The notes under the pieces were generated by a model. It had not been told where the DNA came from. It saw only the letters and a program-made list of their open reading frames with translations, and made no database searches. This document shows, in pieces, positions 1-12,960 of a DNA stretch of 64,000 bases. Each line of letters starts with the position of its first letter. The first letter of the stretch is position 1. This DNA comes from Meconema thalassinum (Eukaryota > Arthropoda > Insecta > Orthoptera > Tettigoniidae): assembly GCA_946902985.2 (NCBI GenBank), contig OX336388.2, positions 222,416,467 through 222,480,466 of the forward strand. Reading direction: 5' to 3'. The position numbers and the translations under genes are program-made.

Positions 1-960
1 TACTACACACACACACATTGCTAAGATGACAGATATATCAAAGGATATCCATCTCCATACACAAACACATACAAAAATTGTATAAATCCCAAAGTACAAT
101 AATATTAAAAACAAAGAAGAAAAAAAATGCGCACACATATAAATGATTTGCATATGTCGGTTGAGTCAGGCAGGCAGGCAGGCACCCTCTCGCAGGAGAG
201 AAGGGATGTAGGTCTGACAATATAATTACCAAAGCACATTCTCTCACCCCCACCCCAGATCCTGGCTCTTGTGTCCACCACCACTCCTTCTCCTCCTCCA
301 TGTCCCCCGACGACGAAAAACAAAAGCATGACTGATCTTTCTATACTCCATCCCTCCTACGCATTCACCCCCCCCCCCCTTCAGTGAAACACTCTATACC
401 TCCCCTCTTTCCTCTCCCAACCCATTCGTTCCTGTCAGATCCTTTCTCTATAACATAAATGCAGATTTCATCCTCGAAACAAAAGAATATCGTCATTCTT
501 TTATGATTTTATTCCAAATTGAATAGTAATAATAATAATCATGACCGAGGTATAATAATAATAGACTAATAATAATAATAATAATATAAAGACGAAAATA
601 TAAGGTTCCAAGACAAATCTTCACTAACATCCAAACCCATAATCTCGGAAGAAGAGGGGAAAAGAAGATCAGAAAGAACGAAGAAATACTGAGCACTAAG
701 GAAACAACAACACACAGAGAAATGATTGAGAGGGAGGGTGAAACGAAAAAGAGGAAGACAGTAATAATAATAAGAATAAGAATTTAAACACAAAATATGG
801 CAAGATCAATACAGTCGCCCACTTTAAAATCCTAGGTGAAGTGCTTGAACAGGCGGGAAAAGGGAAAATCGCGCAGAACACAAGGTTAATGAAAATGAAG
901 AGCCTTATAGAAGACACAGGGTGTCTACGACAAAAAATGTCTGTCCACATTCACTAAACT
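1..960. other. non-coding, simple-repeat-rich
   Basis: CA-rich sequence at the start and several short (TAA)n runs between about 525 and 590 and near 760-775. Tyr-rich translations here come from the trinucleotide repeat. No gene is supported. Confidence 0.7.
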
Positions 961-969
961 TCGTCATTA

Positions 970-1546
970 CAACACGGTTATTAAACCTGAGGTGCTTTAT
1001 GCTAGTGAGACATTGACGTTACACAATAAGGGTGACTTGGAAAAAATCCTCACAGAGGAAAGAAAAATAATAAGGAACATAATTGGACCAAAGCACACAG
1101 ATGAAGGATACAGGCTTCACTCCAGAGACACCACAGAGAAATTGTCCAACCTCGCAGCAGACATCAGAAAGAGGCGACTAAAATTTTACGGCCACATCAG
1201 CAGACTCCCACAAACCAGACTCACTAACAAAATTCTTAGATATATACAGCGGCTTAAGATTACTACACCCTGGATGATGCAAGTCAAAATTGATCTGGAA
1301 GATGCACAGGTCGACCCAGAAGACGTCATAGACAAAAGCGTCTTTCGACACAAAGTATACAAGTGGGAAGTGTTGTCAGAGAGAGCAGCACCTACAGCCC
1401 AAAGACCAAAGTGGACCGAAGAAAGGAAGAGGGCCTTTAGTGCACGAATGAAAAAGTACTGGAAAGACTGGAAGAACAAAAAGTAATGATTGCTTTGCGT
1501 GGTCTAATAGGCCTGTAACGTGTGAAATAATAATAATAATAATAAT
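970..1546 (+). mobile_element. LINE family 1, 3' end (ORF2 C-terminus)
   Basis: An open stretch (992-1486) encodes the C-terminal tail of a non-LTR retrotransposon ORF2. It has the family motif IRKRRLKFYGHISR, then a Trp-rich basic end (KWTEERKRAF, YWKDW). The same tail occurs at 9915, 11742, 27085, 55253 and 62068. The element ends in a (TAA)n tail at 1527-1546, as expected for target-primed insertion with 5' truncation. The reverse transcriptase core and endonuclease are missing. Confidence 0.75.
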
Positions 1547-1549
1547 TCA

Positions 1550-4500
1550 AGAGTGATTTCAAGATGATCTTTACACAACTGATTCTGAGGACCTGTCTTA
1601 ATCTGTGTGTGTCTGACACCACAAAGCTGAAGGAATCCCAAATACCAGTGCTGGTAAGTTTCGCCTTCGTCGAGACACTCGATAAGCTCAATACTCACTC
1701 TTCGAGGGTTGAGGGCATTTCTTTTCCTCCTGTGCTTTATTTCCCTAATTAATTTTTCTTATCATCTTCTACTGTAGTCTGTAGTTAGTAATACTAGTTG
1801 TAGCAATAGTTTACATTTCATCACTATCACACAAACCATTAGGGGCTGATAACCTCGTTGTTAAAATAATAGTCACCTCACCAACACAGGGTGAAAGCAA
1901 CTAAGCAAGCTGCCAGAGTGGACAGACATATGCGAGTCGGACAGATAAGATTCAGTCCCCTCGAGAGACACGTCTTCTTAATTGATCATGGCGGAGAGTG
2001 ATTTGAACTGTTTTCTTTTTGTCGGGAAGTGCATAATGCTTAATTTGTAAGAAGGCTGTTGTTTGCAAAGAAAAGAGAACATTTAGATGTCACTACGAAT
2101 ACGTGGCGAAATACCGCACTTGCCAAGCAGACGACAAAGAGAATTTGGAGGTCCAAATGACAGCTCGGCCAATTGTTAAAGCGTGTAACATGACTGTTTA
2201 TTGTTTCTCTCACTTTAAACTCCTCGTGTTTTATTAAAGTGAATAATGTCTGTTTTGTACATCCTATTGTATTATCAGTACTGTTACTGACCAAGGAGAA
2301 TACTCTAAAATGCCAATTAAGATACATTTTGTTAGGTAGAACTATGTCATTGGGGGTATTTGATGCATTGTGTTAGGAAACGCCTGTGTGAAGGGCGCAT
2401 CTAGAAGGCTGTGATGATAGCAACTGAAATAATGTTGTATCCTTAGGTCTTTGCTTAGGACACGGCTGAGTGAAGTGCGCATCTAGAAGCAAGACCAACT
2501 ACAATACTCAGACCTTAATGCAGGTATCGAAAGTGTGAAAATGGCGTATGCGGAAGCCCGAGATATTGTTTGTTTACATTCGTTGCTGGGATACAATATT
2601 AGCTTTGATTAGCTTGGTTTGATGAAAGTTGGGATAAACTATTGCTCATCTGTAATTTGTATTGTCTTCAGTATGTCTGTTAAGTCCAGTTCGCGTTAAT
2701 GTAGGCTACTGCAATCGTGTGTAAATATGTGATAATACGCTTATTATGGACTGGTTCGATTGTGTGATGATTGTTCAGTCGACCGATGGCATTGTGTCAT
2801 TTACTGCAGATGCTGAAGTACCTAAGACTAAAGCATTAATAGAAGTGTCTCAATAATATACACCGCAATGATTTGCTAGTTAGTGACAATATAATAATAG
2901 CTTAGTATATTTCAGTACCGGTAGTGTCGAACTAAAGTAGGCTACGTAAAGGGAAAACGCAATGAGCATCTACGGCAAGATCAAACCGTTGACATTATCT
3001 TGAACGCTCAGCTTCATGTGCCTCCGTAAATCCTTACCAGTCTGGCAGCTGTTCTACACTGCCTTGTATACACGCCAAATATTATAGTGAACTTCTGATT
3101 TATTGGTTCAGGAAGATGTTTCCCCTGTGTCAAACAGTGAACTCATTGTGTTCCGTCATTATTCATACTTTTGTGATTCTTACAGCTTGCAAGTTTTTTT
3201 TTATTATGCTGTGTGTAATAAAGTGTTGTGAGTAACTTGCCAATTATGTACTTATATTGCGAGATGGTGTGCCGCTATAATTCCGTAAGAGGGAGATGGT
3301 GCTTATTTTACTAAATCTACTATTTCCAGCGTACAACTATTCCAAACGGTAACAGCGAATGTTTAATAGGTTAGATGGTAACATATTATCGTGCCCTTTG
3401 TGTGTGGTAATCTCCATAATTATGTTCAGATATCCACACGACGACTTCTTTGCATATTTCAATCAACTAATTCGGTGTGATGTTTTACCGAGATGTTAGA
3501 CAATTCCACGAGAGGTCTTAATTGAATTGTATCTCTATAGCGTTGGTTCGATTATTTCAGGCAACTATTCTCATTCCTATTGTGTACTCTGCATGTGCTG
3601 GGACAGCACTTCAGTAACCGGGTACTTTCTTCTCTCCTACTTCAGAATCTGTTTGATTTTATGCTAATAATATTAATCTATAATTACTGAACTTAAATAC
3701 AAATCGTGATAACTCGCCAAAAAGCTTCTTATTCAACCACAGAAACAGTGAGACTATTGTAGCTGCCCCTTGGGTGAAGACGAAGAAACCTATAATTCGA
3801 GGCCAGCACTATATAGATAAATTAATGCATATTTATTTGGAACCTAGTCTCGTCTTGTAATATCTTTTATGCTCTTAGGTGAGTAAAAATAATAATTTAC
3901 ACGAACTGTGACAACCCCGATGACATGATCTTAGCTATTGTTAGGGCAACCATCGCCGCCATGTTTTTTCTACATCAAGGTCTGAGGATTGTAGTTGGTC
4001 TTGCTAGAAGGTTGTGATGAAAGCAGCTGAATGAATGTTTTATTTGCTTAGTAAACAGTTTAGTGAAGTGCGCATCTAGAAAGCTGTGAGTAAAGCAGCT
4101 GAAAGAATGTTGTATTCTTTGATCTTTACTTAGGAAACGGCTTAGTAAAGCGAGCATCTAGAAGGCTGTGGTGATAGCAACTGAATGTATGTTATATTAT
4201 TTAGTTTTTCCTAAGAATTCAATTCCGATTACTGTTCTTTGTTTTTATTGCGCCATAAATAGCTTCCTTTACCTAGAAGGTAAATTAAGATCAAGAATAG
4301 GCCTACACAGTGCAACGAACATTGGCTTAAATGAAGAACGATTGTGAAAAATAACTTACCGTACTATAAAAATAAAAACAATAATACTTTGATATTAATA
4401 AAATACAGAGGCCTATATGCGGTATAAATGTTGTATCAAAGTTATTAAATTCCACAGACTTCTAGATGCGCACATTACACAGCATTATGGGGCAACAGAA

Positions 4501-4580
4501 TGACAGAATAACTTCACGAATAAATTGTAATTGTAATAATGCAATTTTTACTACAAATTCATTTTAAATATCTTAATCTT
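1550..4580. other. unassigned intronic sequence with local tandem repeats
   Basis: No coding region is recognisable. Degenerate tandem units of about 80 bp sharing GCGCATCTAGAAGGCTGTG occur at 2375-2490 and again at 4005-4215. The two clusters may be the ends of one older insertion. A degenerate SINE-like stretch lies near 1835-1900. Confidence 0.5.
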
Positions 4581-4584
4581 GTCC

Positions 4585-4790
4585 GTCTTCGTGACCAAGT
4601 AAAAAGGGCACTGGACTTTGATCCGAGAGGCCCCAGGTTCGATTCAGGTTTGGATCGTGGGATTTTAACCTCGTATGGTTAATTCCCATTCCCATTGACG
4701 TCTTCATCATTAATTTCATCCTAGTCATCCTATCTTCCCCGATATCTTAGTGGTAGAGCAGCAAGTCCCAAATGGGTCAGCCACTCTGTC
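4585..4790 (+). mobile_element. tRNA-headed SINE-like fragment
   Basis: A tRNA-like head with the B-box-like GGTTCGATTC at about 4636 is followed by an unrelated body. A second tRNA-like stretch (TTAGTGGTAGAGC) begins near 4747. The cloverleaf is too degenerate for a functional tRNA gene. Confidence 0.5.
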
Positions 4791-5673
4791 AATTGTATTT
4801 TAGTGGTTTAGACCATCGTGGCCATCACCCCCCATGTACTGTAATGTGTGGAATACTGTATTTCTGATATTGTGGTGTCTCTGTACTACTGGATTCTGTG
4901 TATTTGGAGCTACGATTGTTGAGGAAGTGACTGCGCCCTTAAGTAGGGTATCATCCCAGTATTTGCTTGGAACAAAAGAGGGAGACAACTAACAACTATT
5001 TCCAGGATGGCTGAGATGGTAATCGAACCCTGATGAGAATTAAATTTCTTAGCACCCTAACTCAGGACCATTATTTGGAAAGGTATTTCAATACGAACTC
5101 CTAAGACCACGAAAGGTGGTAGCGTCAATTATTGATTAAGATGTGTTCAAACTTTGCTAACGTGAAGTGAAAATACCTCATAAATAATTCAATTTCACGA
5201 AAGAAAAGTTAAAAGCAAACTTTATGGATGTGCGAAATATTGAACAGCAAGTACGCGGCAATACCCTGTACCATAATTTAATTTATGGTGATATGTACTT
5301 CAATATTATTACAGCTACAACTCTCCCTCCTGTTTCCTCATCATCGCACAGTGAAAGGTCACAAGTGATTTGTTCTTGTAAATGACTCCAGAATATTCAA
5401 TGACCTTAAGACTCCGCGGTGTAGCTGTGTGCGTGAAATCGCACACCGCGAATGTGATGGATAGCTGTAGCAAGCTCGGAGATTGGAAGAACGAATCTCG
5501 GCACTGTCAGCGTCTATCCTGAGTGTGGTTTTTCTCCAGTTTTTTTCCACACTCCCTCCAGGCAAATGCCGGGATAGTACCCTATTTAGAGTCCCGGAGC
5601 ACTTTCTACAGTGCGGGGTGAGGCCAGGGGCGGTTCGACCTTGTACATCTAGGGGGGGTGAGCATTTAAAAAA

Positions 5674-5702
5674 TGCCGACTGGCTGTTTAACATTGCCGA
5701 CT
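5674..5702 (+). repeat. left subterminal TGCCGACT repeats of the hAT element
   Basis: TGCCGACT occurs at 5674-5681 and 5695-5702. It recurs at the other end at 8861, 8929, 8946, 9060 and 9086. hAT transposases are known to bind clustered short subterminal repeats; the assignment here is inference. Confidence 0.6.
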
Positions 5703-6242
5703 ATTCGCTTGCAAACTGAGCAACAGGAGGGAGAGGGCGGGGGTGGGGGTGTCGGTGAGGAGGAGGGAGGGGGGTACTTTGTCGTGTGGCATCCTCGGAG
5801 GCCGAGTGCAGGTCTTTCTATTCGACGCCCGTGGGCGAGCTGCGCGTCGGGATGAGACATGGAATGGATGAATGAAACTTGCAAGGATGTGGAAGGAAGC
5901 GGCCGTGGCCTATCAGAAGGTACCGTCCCAACATTTGCCTGGTGTTAAAAATGGGAACCAACGGAAAACCATTTCAAGGAGGGCCGACGGTCGGGCTCGA
6001 ACCCACGCATCTACCGAGTCAGCAGAGAGCTTGGCCCCATGACCTAACGCTGCGCTTTAGCCAGCGTAGCCACTACTGTCGGGGGCGGCAGTGGCGGCAA
6101 ACAATACACAAGGCAAATATACTTAATTAACGGCGTTCATTTTTTTTATTAGTTCCAGAATTTTGAATCGCAGGAATTTTTTATAAATGAACAAAATAAG
6201 TGTTCAAATAATACAAGAATTAAAAAAATCTAGTTATTCTTT

Positions 6243-8065
6243 CTAAATCCCTACTCTACGATGTTTTAACAAGGACCACTTCTCCACTATCTCCGTAATT
6301 TCAATGTCGTCGACCTTATCTATCGTTGAAAACAACATCATGAGTGAGTCTAAGCTGTCGTCACCCATCGATGTCCGCAAATGATTAAAAATGAGCTTCA
6401 ACTTGCTGAAGGACCGTTCGGAAGATGCAGAAGACACTGGTGATGTTAAAATCAGTCGAACTACTTGATAACCACACTGGATAATCCTCTTTAATTTAAC
6501 AGCAACTTTTGCGATCTATTTAGGAGATGAGAGTTTACTGGCTTCAAGCAGGATTTCAAGCTCAGCCAGCACAAGTTCTTTATCTTGAAGGATGATTTTT
6601 CTATTGCTTTATAGATCGGACGCGCTCGATGAAGCAGTTCTTTCCGTCACGGGTATCTTGAAAATTATGTGGAATGACTCTAGCAAAGAAATTAGTTTTG
6701 CGAGATTGTCTTGCACGCTTGTAGTATATACATCCACAAGTATTCGGAACTAATTTCTGTAGAATGTACGGAAAGAAATTTCTGCTGTTGTTTCAGCGTG
6801 GCCGTCATACTTCTTTGCAAGTCGCCGGGTCCTGCGGTGCTTTAAGAAGTCTTCCTCCGCATTTACTTGCATACTTTTCGCAAATAACGATGCACTATTT
6901 ATCAAAGCGTTCATCTTACCATCGTCGTTGATATCTTCAAAAGACTTCAAAGCGCTCTGAATCAGCTGCATCGCGTCTACAACATTCAGCTCCTCCGCTT
7001 CTAAAAGCTCGGTTACGTTCGTAACTTTAAACATGATGTTTTTAGTAAAGTATATGCCGCAGATACAATCAAAGTCTAGAAGCTTTTTCTGCAAACCTGA
7101 CGCAAAAGTTCGGGTTTTACTGTCAAATTCAGAATCGAATGAGGTTTTCAATGTTTCCAATGATGTGACTATCTATTCATAAGACGAAGAAACAGCTCTC
7201 ACCGATTCGGCGCGTGCAGTCCACCTTGCTTTTGATAAATTCTTAAGTTGAAGTCAATTTTCAATTTTATCCAGCTCTTTCTGGAAGCTTAATGTCGTTT
7301 CGTGCTACCCGAAAAAAACGTAATATGCTTCAAGAGTGTCAAAAAAAACTCTCGGATAAGCGCGCTAGCATTAGAAGCTGTCTCTACGAAAATGTTTAAC
7401 CTGTGAACTTGGCATGGAACGTACGGAATATCTATTTTGCACTTCTCTGATAGCTTTTTTGAGTGCCGTTGTATATACCAGACATGTTACTAGCAAAGTC
7501 GTACGATTGAAAAGCTAGTTTATCGAGTGGAAGTAAGTTCTTCTGAATTAAAAATATTTTTTCAGCCAACTCCTCTCCATTTGTTGTTGTTGTTAAAACA
7601 GCGCCTATTTTTAAAAGACGCTCCACAGGAACGAGCTCTTCATCTTTTTCGACGACGTACCAGATATTCAACGTGAGGCGGTCTTTATGTGACATCGGGG
7701 GTAGTATCTGCTATAACGGAGAACATACTCTCTTTTGCAATTATTTCACGAGTTTTCTCTCCAAGTCGATGGATGAATTCATTTTGAGAGTCTTTGCTCA
7801 TATACGTAACGTTGTGCTTCCGCGTATTCACTTCGTCCAACCACCTATTCATGACCGGACTATGGCGTGAAAGTAACTTCACAATTTGCGTAAAGTTTCC
7901 ATTATCTTGAGTGATTCCATCCTCGTGACCTCGGAAAGTCGAACCTTGCCGACAAAGGGTTCTTAATGTGTTAATAAGTATATGGATAACTTTTTTGTGG
8001 AGCTCCTTTTCTTGTTCTTCCTCAATTCTGATCGTCCGTAAAAGTTGATCAAGGAGAACGAACAT
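6243..8065 (-). pseudogene. hAT transposase (DUF4371/ZMYM-like), broken
   Basis: Collinear fragments in different frames form a decayed hAT transposase on the minus strand. The N-terminal piece (8065-7685) has LCRQGSTFRGHED and the NFTQIVKLLSRH segment typical of the DUF4371 region, ending near the first catalytic Asp (VIADTTPDV). After a frame change, 7695-7432 carries the FASNMSGIYNGTQ motif. A helical middle piece follows at 7160-6750. The C-terminal dimerisation motif (SASSERSFSKLKLI) is at 6437-6243. Stops and frameshifts separate the pieces, so no active protein is expected. It would have cut and pasted the element defined by the 5625/9143 ends. The family call is firm; the exact subfamily is not determined. 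Confidence 0.85.
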
Positions 8066-8860
8066 CTACGTGGCCTTTTCCATTAACAAAGTGGCACAAA
8101 TCTGCCATCGCTGCTTGATGAGCTTCTGAAGTGAAGTGTTCTTGCAATTTGCCCTTTTTCTTCTTTCCGCGACTTTTCAATTTGTGCCACTGACGTATTC
8201 CAGGGTGCGATCATTCTTCACTTTTTTCTTGTTAACACCATTAAACATAAACATTGCTGAAAATACGCATGTATCTATTGCATTATTATTCCTTACGTTT
8301 GATGGGTACGCGATGCTCCGTGAAAATGTTCCATGTCGGCGGAAACTCACGTCCCACTGCCACTGTATTTGCACCTAGTTATCACTGTAAAAGTTGCTGG
8401 TTCAGGAACGACTGCTTTCTCTCATTCTCGGTGACCACTGCACTGACCTTAGTGAGCACCCCACCCCTCGTGGAACCTTGGAACCATAATCCTATCAATT
8501 TTGTCACAATATCGCGGATATCTGAGGACGCGCCGAGACAAGCGGTAGCAGGTCATAACATTCCTCCGAGAACCTCTCAAGAGTTGGTTTGACCAGAAGT
8601 TATCAATGCGCTCACCAACACCTTTTGTCTAGCCACATGGCACAGATGCTGGGCTCGCTTCGCAGTGTAGCTGAGTCGCTCTGCATAATGAACGCGGGAC
8701 GTTACACCCACCCAGGAACGTACCGATGAGTTCATCGCTTGTCTTTGGTCCCATATTGCTCATATGTCATTCTTTCTTCAGTTTCCATACAAAGAAACGA
8801 AATGGCAAGTGGCAGCCGGTGCACCGAGGACTAGAAGTGAAACTTTTAAAATGGTTATTT

Positions 8861-9093
8861 TGCCGACTCTTTCCCTTGCCGCACTGGGCTATTGCCTGGC
8901 TGTATGGAATTATTGCAGCGTCGGTTTGTGCCGACTGTCGGTAAATGCCGACTGTCAGTATTTTTTATTTATTTTTAAATTGGACCAAATCGTATATGGC
9001 CATGCCCCGTTTTGCTTTTTAAATGCTGTTTTGGGAAATGTTACGGATTCTTCAGGATTTGCCGACTTCCGACTGATGTCGTATTTGCCGACT
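8861..9093 (+). repeat. right subterminal TGCCGACT repeats of the hAT element
   Basis: Five copies of TGCCGACT (8861, 8929, 8946, 9060, 9086) lie within about 280 bp of the right TIR. They are in the same orientation as the two copies near the left TIR. Confidence 0.6.
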
Positions 9094-9195
9094 GAGAAAA
9101 TACCTGAGGGGGGTGAGACACCCCCCCACTCGAACCGCCCCTGGGTGAGGCGCAGAAGGGGAAGAAGTGGCTTCCCTCCTCACAGCATTACCTTT

Positions 9196-9209
9196 GTAGC
9201 CATGGCAAC
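9196..9209. promoter_or_regulatory. X-box (RFX)-like site
   Basis: GTAGCCATGGCAAC fits the RFX consensus, just right of the hAT element. No functional evidence. Confidence 0.3.
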
Positions 9210-9829
9210 CTGCTTACTACTCGGTAGATTATATCCAAGTACACGGAGCTAAATGACCACGATGTCCAAGCCCCTGAAATGAAACTACAACAACAAAGGA
9301 CATTCATTGTAATTCCCCGCCCAGACTAACAGAGCGCGCTCGCATGGACCGACTGAAAGCGTCTACGAATAGATTACTAAGATAAAGCTGAAAAAATGGC
9401 TTCTAATATGTCAATGTTCTTAATCCTTACCCAGTTTGATTCATCTTCATTCATTTCATCTCTAACTTTTCTGATGAGGGTAGCGTCAGGAAGAACATTC
9501 GCCCGTAGAAATGGCATCGTACATTGTAACTATATGGAACTATCAAACTATGAAACGAAAGGGGCATTTGAAGATGTTGCATCCTTGGAGAGCCACCAAA
9601 CGATGAGTCGAATGCATTTTGAAATAGCGAAAGGGACCTCATTGGAATTGGCAAAGATAATGCATTTCGTTACAAATAGATTACAGCAGGTACATTATTT
9701 GTGGAGCAGACGTATGTTAAGAAGAATTTCTTACTCGCCGCATACTCCAAATTCACTGCGATGTACTCCAAAGGTATGCGTTAGATATCCATACTTATCT
9801 GATCATAGACCATATGAGTATTATGATGA

Positions 9830-9839
9830 TTTTATTATT

Positions 9840-9871
<32 letters not shown>

Positions 9872-10396
9872 TTTTGATACAGCCATTTATGGACTACAAA
9901 TACACAACCATTATTCAGGTCTTCATCTTCTTCAAGGTGTTTCTGCCTTGTTGTTTAGATTCCTGCCAGAGATCTTTCATTCGTTGGCTCCTTCGCAATC
10001 GTTCTTCCACTGAAAGAGCGAGTCTTTTTTCGGGGGGATCCTTCACACTTGCAACTTTAGATCTGTATCCTGCCCTGTCCCGCACTTCGACTAATCCTAT
10101 GTTTGCCCTTTTTAAGTCTTGATAGACCTCTTGAAGCCATGGGGGTTGTACCTTCCACTTCTCTTGCAGATTAAGAATTTTATTAGCCAACCTCTCGTTC
10201 CCCAATCGCTTAACGTGCCCATAGAACATCAACCGTATTTTCCTTATACTGACAGAAATCCCTTCAAACTTGTTATACAGTTCTTGGTTAGATCGCATTC
10301 TAAATTTATATTCTTCCCCAGGTAATTTTTTGGGACCTAAAAGTTTTCGTAAGAATTTCATTTCTTTTTCCTCAATGTCAGCAATTTTCATGCTTC

Positions 10397-10433
<37 letters not shown>

Positions 10434-10434
10434 T
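9830..10434 (-). mobile_element. LINE family 1, 3' end (inverted)
   Basis: A minus-strand open frame (10391-9915) encodes the LINE ORF2 tail, with KFLRKLLGPKK, SIRKIRLMFYGHVKR and a basic end (MKDLWQESKQQG). On the minus strand it ends in an A/T-rich tetranucleotide tail (9836-9873 on the plus strand). A (TTA)n run abuts its truncated 5' side at 10397-10433. Confidence 0.7.
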
Positions 10435-10464
10435 TATAATATTTGTTGTTTGTTTTTGTTTTAA

Positions 10465-10652
10465 GAAGGGTGAGGGAAGGGATTTGGTAAATAAATAGGC
10501 GGTGGACCTATTGAAAGGAACCTTCCCAGCATTTTCATGGTGGTGAAAATGGGAAACTACGAATACCATTTTCAGGACGGCCGAGGTAGGATTCGATCCC
10601 ACGCTCTCCCGAGGCTCGAGGTAGAGCTTTAGAGCTCTCAACCACCGTGATT
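10465..10652 (-). mobile_element. tRNA-headed SINE copy (inverted)
   Basis: The tRNA-like head is read on the minus strand (B-box complement GGATTCGATCCC near 10590, head end near 10650). It is followed by the body shared with other copies (the GGAAACTACG.. and CATTTTCAGGACGG region). Related copies are near 5880, 25554, 49503, 50310, 59775 and 62745. Confidence 0.6.
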
Positions 10653-11189
10653 ATGACTATTATGTGTTTGATTATGATGAAATACGATTCTTCATTAACT
10701 AGCCATAGGCCATGCAACCCCGTATACTTGGGTGTGTGTGCAATCTGTCTTATGATGATGATGATGATGATAATAATAATTGTATACACAACAAAGCCTA
10801 GTATAGTGAACGAAAACCAAAAATGAATAGGAAGCAATTCAACACAACGTAGTTGTAAACTTGCCTTTTAAAATGGAATAGCCTGCCACTTTTGCAGTTG
10901 TTTCTCACGTACTACCACCCATGGGTAAGATGGCATGGCTATCAGTTGTGTTATGTATGATGGTCGGTATAGTTAGCTTTCTTATTATATCGGCACATTT
11001 CATGAATTTTAAATAGCCCACTTTACGCAAGTTATAATTTAAAATAGTGGTTTTGTTTACCTTTTGTCAGCTATCAAAAGCTGATAGCACTACTACTTAT
11101 GGCTGCTTTAAGAGGAGGAATATCATGGTCATCTGCCCCCTTGTGAATTGTATTACAATATTAGTCCAGTTGTGTTTATCATTATTTCA

Positions 11190-12327
11190 CACCGCGGAAA
11201 CATATCAATTTATAAATAATAATAATAAGATATCAAAATCTATTAAGATAAATACAGGTGTACGGCAAGGTGATGGTTTATCACCCCTTCTGTTCAACTG
11301 TGTTTTAGAGAAAATTGTAAGAATTTGGAATTTAAAGCTAAAAGAACATAACATTTCGCCAGTAACTTTGGGGAGAAGAAACAAAGGCATTGAAATAAGT
11401 TGCCTAGCATTTGCAGACGATTTTGCTATATTATCAGAAAACCTAACAAGTGCAACAACACAAATCAATCTCTTGGAAGAAATAGCCAACAAAACAGGTT
11501 TGAGAATCTTCGTAGAAAAAACTAAATTCATTACAAACATCAAGAACGCTTCAAAATATTTGGCAACAGATATTGGCCCAGTGGAAAAAGTAAAGAAATT
11601 CAAATATCTGGGAGAAATAATTCAAGAAAATGGTTTAGAAAAATCTTCGGTAGAAGAAAGGGTACACAAGATCGTATCACTAAGAATTTTTATAACAAAA
11701 AGTGCTTATCTACAAATCTTAAAATAAGGCACTACACTACAGTGGTGAAACCGGAATGCCTATACGCAAGTGAATGTCTGGTACTAAACTATAGATTAGA
11801 TAAACTTGAAGTACTAGAAAGGAGAATCATGAGGAAAATTTTAGGCCCAGTGAAAACAGCAGAAGTATGGAAATTAAGATCTAATGATGAAACATACAGG
11901 AACATAGAAAATATAACAGAAACGATAAGAAAAAGGAGATTGCAATTTTTTGGACATATTTACAGAATGGATGATTCCAGATTAACAAAAAGGATATTCA
12001 AGTACCTTTGGGAGAAAAGGGCAACAACTAGCTGGATTCAAGAAGTAAAGAAAGATTTAGAAAGAAATAATATAAGAGAAGAAGAAACGGTGAACAGAGA
12101 GATCTTTAGAAAAAGGGTTATTAAGTATGAAAGGATTCCAAGGAAGATTGCCAAAGAAACCTGGTGCGAAGTGGTCCGAGGACAGAAAGAAGCAGCATAG
12201 TGAACGGATGAAGGAGTACTGGAGGGAACGGAAGAGAAAACAACAAAGTGTGAAGAATTGAAATTGGCACGTGGTCCCTAGCAGGCCTTATCGGAAAGAA
12301 TAATAATAATAATAACAATAATAATAA
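11190..12327 (+). mobile_element. LINE family 1 with reverse transcriptase fragment
   Basis: This is the longest LINE-1-type copy. From about 11205 it encodes reverse-transcriptase motifs: GVRQGDGLSPLLFNC, then AFADDFAIL (the catalytic xxDD box), then FKYLGEII. A frame change near 11727 leads into the tail frame (11742-12200), with IRKRRLQFFGHIYRM. It ends in a (TAA)n-type tail at 12299-12327. The first RT motifs and the endonuclease are missing (5' truncation). A LINE-2 copy in the opposite direction starts immediately after the tail. Confidence 0.85.
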
Positions 12328-12960
12328 TTGCTTTTGACTGGCTTGATGCAACTTCCATCCCCCCTGTCCTGGGCTAATCGTTTTATCCCTACATAGCTAC
12401 CACACCCTACATCCGAGACAATCTGTTTAACATATTCTAACCTTGGTTTACCCCTACAGTTCTTGTCCTCGACACTTCCTTCCATAACTAAGTTTGCTAT
12501 TCCTGGGTGTTTTAGAAAGTGTCCTACCAATCACCTCTCTTCATTAGCACTCGCAAGAAGCATCTCTCCCCTCCCATTCGTCTAAATACCTCTTCATTTG
12601 TTAATCTACCGATCTGATGTTCATTATTCTCCTGTAACACTACATGTCAAATGCTTCTATTCTCCTATTTTTAGCTGCGCTAACAGTCCAAGTTTAACTT
12701 CCTGTTTAACGCTCCAGACAAAGGCTTCAAAAATGACTTTCTAATACCTAAATTTATAGTTGATACCACCAAATTTATTTTCTGTAGAAATGCTTTTCTT
12801 GCCTGAGGGAACCTATTTTTTTATATCACTGGTTATTTTGCTTCCTAAGTAGCAGAATGCCCCTACTTCTTTTAGCTTTTCACCTGTCAATTCAACGTCA
12901 GTAGGGGGGTTTCTTAATTTTTCGGCTGCATTGGATAATTTTAACAATAGACTAATAATA
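12328..12960 (-). mobile_element. LINE family 2 fragment (inverted)
   Basis: The minus strand matches the other LINE-2 copies (26250, 30895, 46640, 49885). It has the decayed frame GHFLKHPGIANLVMEG and the 3' end reading into a CAGTCAAAAG-type terminus at 12328. It is degenerate, with several indels. Confidence 0.65.

Larger units (their letters stand above)
5625..9143 (-). mobile_element. complete hAT-superfamily DNA transposon
   Basis: The element is bounded by terminal inverted repeats CAGGGGCGGTTCGA on the left and TCGAACCGCCCCTG on the right. It is flanked by a perfect 8-bp target duplication GGTGAGGC (5617-5624 and 9144-9151), the hAT hallmark. At 3519 bp it has the size of an autonomous copy, but its minus-strand transposase is broken. 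The motif TGCCGACT recurs near both ends (two copies left, five right, all on the same strand). These look like subterminal transposase-binding sites. The element sits in SINE-like sequence: 5540-5624 before it resembles other SINE copies in the window. Confidence 0.92.
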
